Shown piece after piece: positions 1 through 5,656 of a stretch of DNA of 12,881 nucleotides (within the stretch, counting starts at the first letter, position 1; every line of letters starts with the position of its first letter). The DNA is from LMUY01 sp964242215. Its GTDB lineage: Bacteria; Pseudomonadota; Alphaproteobacteria; Acetobacterales; Acetobacteraceae. A program made the position numbers and the translations under genes. Location: contig CAXTCJ010000149.1 of NCBI GenBank assembly GCA_964242215.1, forward strand, positions 1-12,881, written 5' to 3'. The notes beneath the pieces were generated by a model, which worked only from the letters and a program-made list of their open reading frames with translations, did no database searches and was not told the DNA's origin.

Positions 1-163
1 TCTTCGCGACTCTGAAGGTCGCCCCTGCCGCCCGCATCTGCGTGCGCAGCTTCGTCACCTCGGCGACGGTCAGGCCCTGATTTTGGGTGACCACCACCAT
101 GGACGTCGCTGCGAACACTTCGGCGAGGGAGGAGACGAACTCCCGCTTCTCCGTACGGTCCAA
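1..163 (-). CDS. rplJ: 50S ribosomal protein L10, N-terminal part (cut by window edge)
   Basis: L10 anchors the L7/L12 stalk to 23S rRNA on the large ribosomal subunit and represses its own operon. Only the first 54 codons are in the window. The reading begins MDRTEKREFVSSLAEVF and continues through a V-V-V-T-Q-N-Q-G-L-T stretch to R-A-A-G-A-T-F-R-V-A-K, the usual L10 N-terminal layout (a helix, a strand with the 'GLTV' turn, then 'LR..MR.AGA.F.V.KN'). The start is TTG at 163–161, chosen because GGAG lies 7 nt upstream (174–171) and the protein then begins where L10 normally does; no ATG fits. It follows rplA on the same strand after a 277-nt leader. The remaining two thirds of the gene and the expected rplL lie outside the window. 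Confidence 0.9.
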   Translation of the reverse strand, partial: MDRTEKREFVSSLAEVFAATSMVVVTQNQGLTVAEVTKLRTQMRAAGATFRVAK

Positions 164-272
164 TACCGCTCTCCGTCGGTGGCTCCGCGCGTTTGGACCG
201 CGTGAAGCCAGGTTTCCCTCTGGGGGCAGAAATCCACCCCCGGTTCGCCTGTCCATCCAGCCGGAACCGCCA

Positions 273-290
273 GACATCATTACTGATGCC
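273..290 (-). other. Small GUAA-tetraloop hairpin in the rplJ leader
   Basis: On the minus strand GGCATCA, then GTAA, then TGATGTC form a 7-bp stem (one G·U) closed by a GNRA-type tetraloop, directly 3' of the L10-leader core. A second possible stem, GGGGG (241–237) with CCCCC (226–222), lies further toward rplJ. They may be part of the leader fold; no function is shown. Confidence 0.4.
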
Positions 291-380
291 GGGCATCCCG
301 TCTCCTGCGCGCGGGCCTCAGCCCATTATGCCCCGCCTCCTTAAGGGTTGGGGTACGTGCAATCTCGGACAGGTTCGGTG
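290..380 (-). promoter_or_regulatory. Candidate L10 leader (autoregulatory mRNA site upstream of rplJ)
   Basis: In the transcript from the minus strand, CCUGUC (373–368) can pair with GACGGG (302–297), with one G·U pair. Just inside, UGCACG (361–356) can pair with CGCGCA (311–306), with one A·C mismatch. The purine-rich CGAGAU and GGA between these stems are what an internal kink-turn-like loop would need. The segments CCTGTCCGAGATTGCA and GCAGGAGACGGG resemble, from recall, the conserved core of alphaproteobacterial L10 leaders, which bind L10(L12)4 and block rplJ translation. Position between rplA and rplJ is as expected. Pairing is seen in the sequence; L10 binding is inferred from the family. 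Confidence 0.62.
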
Positions 381-406
381 ATGCCGCCAAAGCGACACCA
401 CCTGCC

Positions 407-429
407 CGCCGGGTCACGAGGACCCGGCG
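407..429 (-). terminator. Strong hairpin just after rplA (attenuator, processing site or weak terminator)
   Basis: A perfect 9-bp stem (CGCCGGGTC / GACCCGGCG) with a 5-nt loop begins 12 nt after the rplA stop. In the direction of transcription no T-run follows it, so it is not a classic intrinsic terminator for rplKA. It is better read as an attenuation, processing or mRNA-stabilising hairpin ahead of the L10 leader. On the plus strand it is followed by AATTTTG, but no plus-strand gene ends here. Confidence 0.45.
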
Positions 430-440
430 AATTTTGCTAG

Positions 441-1133
441 CTAGTTGGCGAGGCTTGCCACATCCACGCGGATGCCTGGGCCCATCGTGGAGGAGATCGC
501 TGCCTTCTGCAGGTAGGTCCCCTTCGCGCCGGTCGGCTTGGCCTTCTGCACGGCGTCGACCAGGGCGCGGATGTTCTGCACCAGCGCGTCGTCCTCGAAG
601 CTCGCCTTGCCGATCCCGGCATGGATGATCCCTGCCTTCTCGGCACGGAACTCGACCTGACCCGCCTTGGCGGCGGACACGGCATCCTTCACGTTCATCG
701 TGACGGTGCCGAGCTTCGGGTTCGGCATCAGGCCGCGCGGGCCCAGGATCTTACCCAGCTTGCCAACCAGCGCCATCATGTCGGGCGTCGCGATGCAGCG
801 GTCGAACTCGATCTCGCCGGCCTGCACCTTCTCGGCCAGGTCCTCGGCGCCGACCACGTCGGCCCCGGCCGCGGTGGCCTCGGCCGCCTTGGCGTTGCGG
901 GCGAACACGCCGACGCGCAGCGTCTTGCCGGTGCCGTTGGGCAGGGAGATCAGGCCGCGCACCATCTGATCGGCGTGGCGGGGGTCGATGCCCAGGTTCA
1001 TCGAGAACTCGACCGTTTCGTCGAACTTGGCCTTGGCCGTGCTCTTGATCAGGGCGATCGCCTCGGGGAGCGTATAAAGCTTGCTGCGATCGACGGCGGC
1101 CTTGGCCGCGTTCAGGCGCTTATCGTGCGGCAT
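441..1133 (-). CDS. rplA: 50S ribosomal protein L1
   Basis: L1 binds 23S rRNA at the mobile L1 stalk, helps release deacylated tRNA from the E site, and in many bacteria represses the rplKA mRNA. The 230-aa product has the normal L1 length. Its hallmark segment is complete: F-D-R-C-I-A-T-P-D-M-M, then GKLGKILGPRGLMPNPKLGT (residues about 120–145). The N-terminus KRLNAAKAAVDRSKLYTLPE and the C-terminal T-M-G-P-G-I-R-V-D stretch are also typical. The ATG start at 1133 is preceded by GGAGG inside the end of rplK, and only 3 nt separate the two genes, so they are translated from one transcript. Nothing looks degraded. Stop is TAG. Confidence 0.98.
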   Translation of the reverse strand: MPHDKRLNAAKAAVDRSKLYTLPEAIALIKSTAKAKFDETVEFSMNLGIDPRHADQMVRGLISLPNGTGKTLRVGVFARNAKAAEATAAGADVVGAEDLAEKVQAGEIEFDRCIATPDMMALVGKLGKILGPRGLMPNPKLGTVTMNVKDAVSAAKAGQVEFRAEKAGIIHAGIGKASFEDDALVQNIRALVDAVQKAKPTGAKGTYLQKAAISSTMGPGIRVDVASLAN

Positions 1134-1136
1134 GGT

Positions 1137-1571
1137 TCAGCCCTCCACCACGGTGAGGCCCATCGAACGGGCAGAGCCAGTCAACATGCGCACGGCGGCG
1201 TCCACGTCGTTGGCGTTCATGTCCTTCATCTTGGTCTCGGCGATCTCGCGCAACTGCGAGATGTTCACCCGGCCGACCGCGGCGCCCTTGCCCGGCGTCG
1301 TCGTGCCCTTGGTGATGCCCGCCGCCTTCTTGAGGAAGTACGTGTTCGGGGGCGTTTTGGTGACGAAGGTGAACGTGCGATCGCCGAACGCTGTGATCAC
1401 GACGGGGATCGGCATCCCCGGCTCCATCGTTTGCGTCAACGCATTGAATTCTTTGCAGAACGCCATGATGTTCAGGCCGCGCTGACCGAGCGCCGGGCCG
1501 ACCGGCGGCGACGGGTTCGCTTTCCCGGCCGGGATCTGCAACTTAATGTAGCCTACGATCTTCTTTGCCAA
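1137..1571 (-). CDS. rplK: 50S ribosomal protein L11 (TTG start)
   Basis: L11 forms the base of the GTPase-associated centre with 23S rRNA and takes part in factor binding and the stringent response. From the TTG at 1571–1569 the product is 144 aa, beginning MAKKIVGYIKLQIPAGKANP, the standard L11 N-terminus including the proline-rich S-P-P-V-G-P-A-L-G-Q-R-G. The C-terminal signature A-R-S-M-G-L-T-V is present. AAAGGAG at 1586–1580 sits 8 nt upstream of this TTG. An in-frame ATG at 1622 would add 17 residues not seen in L11 and has no better ribosome binding site, so it is rejected. rplA follows after 3 nt. Upstream there is no nusG, unlike the usual secE-nusG-rplK order. Confidence 0.96.
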   Translation of the reverse strand: MAKKIVGYIKLQIPAGKANPSPPVGPALGQRGLNIMAFCKEFNALTQTMEPGMPIPVVITAFGDRTFTFVTKTPPNTYFLKKAAGITKGTTTPGKGAAVGRVNISQLREIAETKMKDMNANDVDAAVRMLTGSARSMGLTVVEG

Positions 1572-1579
1572 CGCCCTGG

Positions 1580-1586
1580 CTCCTTT
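1580..1586 (-). promoter_or_regulatory. Ribosome binding site that fixes the rplK TTG start
   Basis: AAAGGAG on the minus strand ends 8 nt before TTG (1571–1569). It decides the start in favour of the 144-aa form of L11 over the longer ATG form. Confidence 0.8.
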
Positions 1587-1698
1587 GCCTAGGGACCGCG
1601 GTGCAAACAGCTCCGCAGGCACGCCAATGCGCCCGGAGCCTCCCGCGTTCCAGATGAGGCGCGGGTTTTAGAGCGTTGCGCCCGGACTGTCGAGTCAG

Positions 1699-1727
1699 AT
1701 AATACGAAATCCTTGACAAACAGGCAC
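1699..1727 (-). promoter_or_regulatory. Possible rplK promoter (weak)
   Basis: In the A/T-rich island the minus strand reads TATTAT (1704–1699), one mismatch from TATAAT. The hexamer 17 nt upstream (1727–1722, GTGCCT) is a poor -35 match. TTGTCA (1719–1714) looks more like a -35 but lies only 9 nt from TATTAT, too close for normal spacing. It is the best candidate for the ribosomal operon promoter in the gap, about 130 nt before the start codon, but this is a guess from composition and position. Confidence 0.25.
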
Positions 1728-1825
1728 GCAGCTATGGGCTGGTCGTGTGGCGGGCAATTTGGGACCAGTTCCGCCGGGTCGAGGGCCTACGCTGCGAGGA
1801 TTGGCTGCCGTGGAGTGCCGCTCGA

Positions 1826-1851
1826 GGTGGGCTGGCCAAGCGCAGCCCACC
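1826..1851. repeat. REP-like palindrome after the ThDP enzyme gene
   Basis: GGTGGGCT (1826–1833) and AGCCCACC (1844–1851) form a perfect 8-bp stem around a 10-nt GC-rich loop. It starts 20 nt after the stop codon of the minus-strand gene, where a terminator would be, but no T-run follows in either direction. From recall, closely similar GGGTGGGC…GCCCACC palindromes are dispersed in many proteobacterial intergenic regions, so a REP-type repeat is a good reading. Only one copy is in this window. Confidence 0.5.
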
Positions 1852-1871
1852 CTATGGCACGCCTCCAGGCC

Positions 1872-3410
1872 TTATGGGGTCATCAGCTCGATCAAAAACG
1901 GCCCGCTGCGCCGGTTCGCGGCTGCCAGTAGATCGTTGAACTGCTCCATCGTCTCGGCCCGCGCGCTCTCCACGCCCATCCCCGCACCGATACTGCACCA
2001 GTCCAGGCTGGGGTTGCCGAGGTCCAGCATGTCCAGCGCGGTGCGGCCCGGGTTCGCGCCGACATTGGCCAGTTCACCCAGCAAGATCGCGTATTTACGA
2101 TTGGACAGGATGATGGTGGTCACGTCCAACCGCTCGCGCGCCTGCGTCCACAAGGCCTGCACCGTGTACATGGCCGAGCCATCCGCCTGCAGCGTGATCA
2201 CCCGGCGGCCGGGCGCACCGACCGCGGCCCCAGTGGACAGCGGCAGCCCGTCGCCGATCGCGCCGCCCGTCAACTGCAGCCAGTCATGCGGCGCCGCCCC
2301 GCGGGTTAGCGGAAACAGCCCGCGGCCGAAGGTGACGCTCTCATCTACCACGATGGTGCCCTCCGACATCAGCGCCGCCAGGGTCTGGGCGACGCCCTCG
2401 GACGTGATTGTCCCCTTCGCGGGCTCGGAGCGGCCGATCGTAGGGGCCTCCGCCGGGCCGGCGCCAAGCATGTCGGCCAAGCTAGCGAGGGCAGCCGGGC
2501 CATCTTGGTCGGGACGGGCCAGGACGTGGATCGTGCAGTCGTCGGGATACATGCGGCCCGGCTTGCCCGGGTATGCGAAGAAGCCGACGGGTGGCGTCGC
2601 CCCTACAAGGATCAGGTGCTTCAGCCCGGCTAGCGCGGCCACGGCCAAATCCACCGGGTACGGCACGCGCTCGATCGGCACCCGGCCGGCGCCGCGCTCG
2701 ACGCGGGTGTTGGAGGTCTGCGCCAGCATCCGCGCGCCCGTCGCGGCACAGATCCCGCCGGCGATCGCCAGCGGCGCGGCGCGCAAGGACGCGCCCGTCA
2801 TGATGAACATCGCCGGCTCACCGGAGCGCAACACGCTGGCGATCGACTCCACGGTGCCACGGTCCGCGTGGGTCGCCGGCGGGGGTGGCAGCGGAACGGC
2901 GACGATGCCGCCCTCGTCCCAGCTCACGTCCGACGGCAAGATCAGGGTGGCGATCTGCCCGGGTGCGGTCATCGCCGCCTGCACCGCCTGAGCGGCGTCC
3001 GCACCAACCGTCGCCGAGTGCGACGCCGTGCGGGTCCAGCCTGAAACCGGGCGGGCCCAACCCTCGGTATCGGCCGTCAGCGGGGCGTCGAGCGGACGGT
3101 GATACGTCGCCTGGTCACCGACGATGTTCACCATCGGCACGCGGGCGCGGCGGGCGTTGTGCAAGTTGGCCAGGCCGTTTGCCAGGCCCGGGCCGCAATG
3201 CAGCAGGGTCGCCGCGGGTTTGTCGGCCATGCGGGCATAGCCGTCGGCCGCACCCGTTACCACGCCTTCGAACAGCCCCAGCACGCAACGCATCCCGGGC
3301 ACGCGATCCAGCGCCGCGACAAAGTGCATCTCGCTTGTGCCTGGGTTGGCGAAACACGTGTCCACCCCACACGCCAGCAGCGTGTGCACCAGGCTTTCCG
3401 CACCGTTCAT
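1872..3410 (-). CDS. Thiamine-diphosphate enzyme, acetolactate synthase/benzoylformate decarboxylase type
   Basis: A 512-aa cytoplasmic ThDP-dependent enzyme that should act on a 2-oxo acid by decarboxylation or carboligation; the substrate is unknown. The N-terminal Pyr domain has G-V-D-T-C-F-A-N-P-G-T-S-E and the cofactor-activating glutamate E48 in L-F-E-G-V-V-T-G-A-A-D-G-Y-A-R-M. The central domain is about 185–320. The C-terminal PP domain carries the Mg-ThDP motif A409-D-G-S ending at N437, with alanine where the first glycine of GDG is common. The ATG at 3410 is preferred because GGAGGGG lies upstream; the ATG at 3431 has no such site. Similar proteins are often labelled 'acetolactate synthase large subunit', but no ilvH-like small subunit is nearby, so a role in valine/isoleucine synthesis is doubtful. 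It is divergent from a hydroxyacid dehydrogenase, with 104 nt between starts. Confidence 0.88.
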   Translation of the reverse strand: MNGAESLVHTLLACGVDTCFANPGTSEMHFVAALDRVPGMRCVLGLFEGVVTGAADGYARMADKPAATLLHCGPGLANGLANLHNARRARVPMVNIVGDQATYHRPLDAPLTADTEGWARPVSGWTRTASHSATVGADAAQAVQAAMTAPGQIATLILPSDVSWDEGGIVAVPLPPPPATHADRGTVESIASVLRSGEPAMFIMTGASLRAAPLAIAGGICAATGARMLAQTSNTRVERGAGRVPIERVPYPVDLAVAALAGLKHLILVGATPPVGFFAYPGKPGRMYPDDCTIHVLARPDQDGPAALASLADMLGAGPAEAPTIGRSEPAKGTITSEGVAQTLAALMSEGTIVVDESVTFGRGLFPLTRGAAPHDWLQLTGGAIGDGLPLSTGAAVGAPGRRVITLQADGSAMYTVQALWTQARERLDVTTIILSNRKYAILLGELANVGANPGRTALDMLDLGNPSLDWCSIGAGMGVESARAETMEQFNDLLAAANRRSGPFLIELMTP

Positions 3411-3514
3411 CGACCCGTTCCCCTCCAACATTGCAATTCAGCCTGCGCCGCCGCACCGGGTTGCACCAGCCCCGCCACGCCAGCAGGATCGACCCAAAGC
3501 AAGCTGAGGGCGCG

Positions 3515-4513
3515 ATGGCAACGGTACTCTACCCCGAACGGATGTATCCCGACGACACGGAGGAGCGCCGCATCTTCGGCCCCGGCACCAACGTGGTCAT
3601 GCGCGACGCGGGCTCGCTGGCCGAGCTGTCCGACGAGGATTGCGCCGCGGCCGATGGGCTGATGATCTTCCGCTTCTGGCTCGGTGAGGCCGATTTTGCC
3701 CGCTTCCCCAAGCTGCGCGCGGTGGTTCGAATGGGCGTCGGCTACGACCGGATCGACCGCCCGGTGGCGGCGAAACGTGGCGTGACGGTCTGCAACGTGC
3801 CGGACTACGGCACGACCGAGGTGGCCGACCACGCCATCGCCCTGGCCGTTGCCCTCAGCCGCGGGCTGATCCACCACCACGAGCGCCAGCGCGGCGCGAC
3901 ACCGGACTGGTCCGTGATCAAGGACCCCGCCGTCCGCCGGTTCGGCAGCACGACATTCGGCATCCTCGGCCTGGGCCGTATCGGCACCGCGGTGGCGTTG
4001 CGGGCGAAGGCGCTCGGCTTCCACGTGATATTCTACGATCCCAAGCTGCCGAACGGGGCGGAGCTGGCGATCGGCGTCGCGCGCGCCCCCAGCCTGGCCG
4101 CCTTGCTGGCCCAGTCCAACATCCTCTCCGTCCACACGCCGCTGACCCGCGACACCGCGGGCATGTTGGGCGCCGCCGAGTTCGCCGCCCTGCCCCGCGG
4201 CGCCGTACTGGTGAACACGGCGCGCGGGGGCACGATGGATTTCGACGCGCTCGAGCAGGCGCTGCGCTCCGGCCAGATCTCCGCCGCCGGGCTGGACGTC
4301 ATGCCCCAGGAACCGCCGACCGAACCCCTGCCCTCGCTGCTCCGCGCCTACCGCAACCGCGACCCGGCGTTGGAGGGCCGCCTGATCGTCACCCCGCACT
4401 CCGCCTTCTGGACGCCGGACGCCGAGTGGGACATCCGCATCAAGTCGGCCGAGACGATGGCGGCCGCGCTCGGCAACCAGCCGGTCAACGTCATCCGGCC
4501 AGAGGACCAGTGA
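3515..4513 (+). CDS. D-isomer-specific 2-hydroxyacid dehydrogenase (CtBP-like)
   Basis: A 332-aa NAD-dependent dehydrogenase expected to interconvert a 2-oxo acid and a D-2-hydroxy acid in the cytoplasm; the substrate cannot be named. The Rossmann motif G152-L-G-R-I-G157 is followed by D175 (F-Y-D-P) at the end of the second strand, which favours NAD over NADP. The catalytic residues of the family are all visible: R237 in V-N-T-A-R-G-G, E266 in D-V-M-P-Q-E-P-P, and H295 in V-T-P-H-S-A-F. The segment N-V-P-D-Y-G-T-T-E-V-A-D-H-A resembles the CtBP branch. ATG at 3515 has GAGGG 4 nt upstream. Frame continuation further upstream is only the antisense shadow of the ThDP gene. Its stop overlaps the next gene's start (TGATG), so it probably heads a plus-strand operon. 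Confidence 0.93.
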   Translation: MATVLYPERMYPDDTEERRIFGPGTNVVMRDAGSLAELSDEDCAAADGLMIFRFWLGEADFARFPKLRAVVRMGVGYDRIDRPVAAKRGVTVCNVPDYGTTEVADHAIALAVALSRGLIHHHERQRGATPDWSVIKDPAVRRFGSTTFGILGLGRIGTAVALRAKALGFHVIFYDPKLPNGAELAIGVARAPSLAALLAQSNILSVHTPLTRDTAGMLGAAEFAALPRGAVLVNTARGGTMDFDALEQALRSGQISAAGLDVMPQEPPTEPLPSLLRAYRNRDPALEGRLIVTPHSAFWTPDAEWDIRIKSAETMAAALGNQPVNVIRPEDQ

Positions 4514-4956
4514 TGCGGTCCACCATACTTCTCGCGGCCGCCCTGCTCGCCTGTGGCGCTGCGCCGCTGCCATCCACCTTCAGCGGCACGGATTGCGCCG
4601 GCCGTGCCGCCCGGCAATGCACCGGGCCGAAGGGCAACACGCTGTCGGTCCGCCAGGACGGGGCCGAGCGGCGGCTGTTGGTGGACGGGCGTCCGGTCCT
4701 GTCCGTGCAAGGAACCGTCGGCGCGCAGGCGGAGTGGCACCTGCTCGGCAACCAGGTCACCGGGCTGATCGTGCCGGTGCAGACCGGAGGGCAACGCATC
4801 TACACCGTGATCCGGCTGGCTGGCCCGGCGGCGCAATCCACCTGCCTGGTGGCCAGCACGCCCCAGGGCGGCCCGGCGCGCCAACTCGCCAGCCGCGCGC
4901 AGGACATGAACTGCCTGCCGGACGAAGCGACGGAGGTCATCCCACAACGTCCGTAG
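4513..4956 (+). CDS. Small probable lipoprotein or secreted protein, unknown function
   Basis: I do not recognise a family. The 147-aa product starts MRSTILLAAALLACGAAPLP: a very short charged start, a hydrophobic run, then L-L-A-C14, which fits a lipobox, so it is probably lipid-anchored and periplasmic. The mature part has four cysteines (C28, C36, C111, C134) that could form two disulfides, and a predicted beta-rich middle (N-T-L-S-V-R-Q-D-G, R-R-L-L-V-D-G-R-P-V-L-S-V). Its ATG overlaps the TGA of the dehydrogenase gene by one base and has GAGGA 6 nt upstream, so translation is likely coupled. High codon GC3 supports it as a real gene. A cleaved non-lipid signal peptide ending near A-C-G-A is the alternative. 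Confidence 0.7.
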   Translation: MRSTILLAAALLACGAAPLPSTFSGTDCAGRAARQCTGPKGNTLSVRQDGAERRLLVDGRPVLSVQGTVGAQAEWHLLGNQVTGLIVPVQTGGQRIYTVIRLAGPAAQSTCLVASTPQGGPARQLASRAQDMNCLPDEATEVIPQRP

Positions 4957-4991
4957 TGCGCCGTGGGCACGATTCGAGATAGATTGCGGCC

Positions 4992-5606
4992 ATGAGTGAC
5001 GCCGTCCGCAAGATGTCCCTCGAGGAGTTCGACGCCTGGCAGCCGCACCAGGACGTGCGATGCGAACTCGTCGACGGGCTGATTTACGCGATGACCGGCG
5101 CCACGATCGCGCACGACATCATCGTGGGTAATCTCTCCGCCGCATTATTGAACCAGCTGCGTGCGAAAGGCAGCCTATGCCGACCTTTTAGCGCCGACGG
5201 TGGCAAAACAACCGGACCGGCGACGCTACGGCGGCCTGACGTGACGGTTCTTTGTCCACCGTTCGGCGCCAAAGCCACCCGATCCAGTGAGCCAACACTC
5301 ATCGCAGAAGTGCTGTCGCCCTCCACGGAGCGGATCGATCAGATGGCCAAGATGTTCGAATACCAGGCTCTTCCATCCCTACGGACATACCTGCTCATTG
5401 CGCCAGACCAGATCGACATCGGCATATGGCGCAGAGAACCCGCTGCCGCCTGGCGCTACACTCACATCTTCGACGAGCTCTCGGCATCTGGTGAGCTACC
5501 CGAGTTGGGCGTGACACTCGCAGTCAGCGACCTCTACGCTGGCGCCGATGTCAGGACCGTCACCCGCCCCCGCCTGGTCTGGCCGGACGAACCCTCCGAC
5601 CGTTGA
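4992..5606 (+). CDS. Uma2 family (DUF820) PD-(D/E)XK protein
   Basis: A 204-aa protein of the Uma2 family, restriction-endonuclease-fold proteins that are widespread but mostly uncharacterised. The family layout is complete: S-L-E-E-F-D-A-W near the start, R-C-E-L-V-D-G-L-I-Y-A-M at 23–34, A-H41-D, R-R-P-D83-V-T-V, then L-I-A-E106-V-L-S-P-S-T and D116-Q-M-A-K120. D83, E106 and K120 are the expected catalytic set, so an active metal-dependent nuclease is possible. It ends with a Trp-rich segment and 'D-L-Y'. The start has no strong ribosome binding site. It lies 35 nt after the lipoprotein gene and 50 nt before the dehydratase. Base use looks slightly less GC-biased than its neighbours, which would suit a mobile accessory gene, but I have not measured this. 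Confidence 0.88.
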   Translation: MSDAVRKMSLEEFDAWQPHQDVRCELVDGLIYAMTGATIAHDIIVGNLSAALLNQLRAKGSLCRPFSADGGKTTGPATLRRPDVTVLCPPFGAKATRSSEPTLIAEVLSPSTERIDQMAKMFEYQALPSLRTYLLIAPDQIDIGIWRREPAAAWRYTHIFDELSASGELPELGVTLAVSDLYAGADVRTVTRPRLVWPDEPSDR

Positions 5607-5642
5607 CACTCTCCGGCCCGGCGCACAGGTTCGCGCCAACCG

Positions 5643-5648
5643 AGGAGG
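5643..5648 (+). promoter_or_regulatory. Strong ribosome binding site for the dehydratase
   Basis: AGGAGG within a GAGGAGGAGG run lies 8 nt before ATG 5657 and sets this start over the upstream in-frame ATG at 5603. Confidence 0.75.
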
Positions 5649-5656
5649 AGGCATCA

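Larger units (their letters stand above)
1572..1871. other. Intergenic region between the ThDP enzyme gene and rplK
   Basis: These 300 bp hold no convincing gene; reading frames here are shadows or have no family features. It should carry the 3' end of the ThDP gene transcript and the promoter of rplKAJ. Two things stand out: an 8-bp palindrome at 1826–1851 and an A/T-rich island at about 1695–1722 in otherwise GC-rich DNA. No trace of nusG or secE coding sequence was seen. Confidence 0.7.

Noticed and set aside
621..1592. Long plus-strand open frame (323 codons) across rplA and rplK
   Set aside because: It is antisense to two certain ribosomal protein genes, is rich in H, R, G and L as GC-rich shadow frames are, and shows no family features.
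1137..1622. rplK starting from ATG 1622 (161 aa)
   Set aside because: The extra 17 residues do not belong to L11, and the TTG at 1571 has a far better ribosome binding site.
1713..1718. Plus-strand TTGACA as a -35 box
   Set aside because: There is no -10 box at proper spacing and no plus-strand gene downstream before 3515.
1747..2991. Long plus-strand open frame (414 codons) over the ThDP enzyme gene
   Set aside because: Antisense shadow; the minus strand carries clear ThDP motifs over the same bases.
3407..4573. Minus-strand open frame (388 codons) over the hydroxyacid dehydrogenase
   Set aside because: Shadow of a gene with all catalytic residues on the plus strand; its composition is Arg/Gly/His-rich with no motif.
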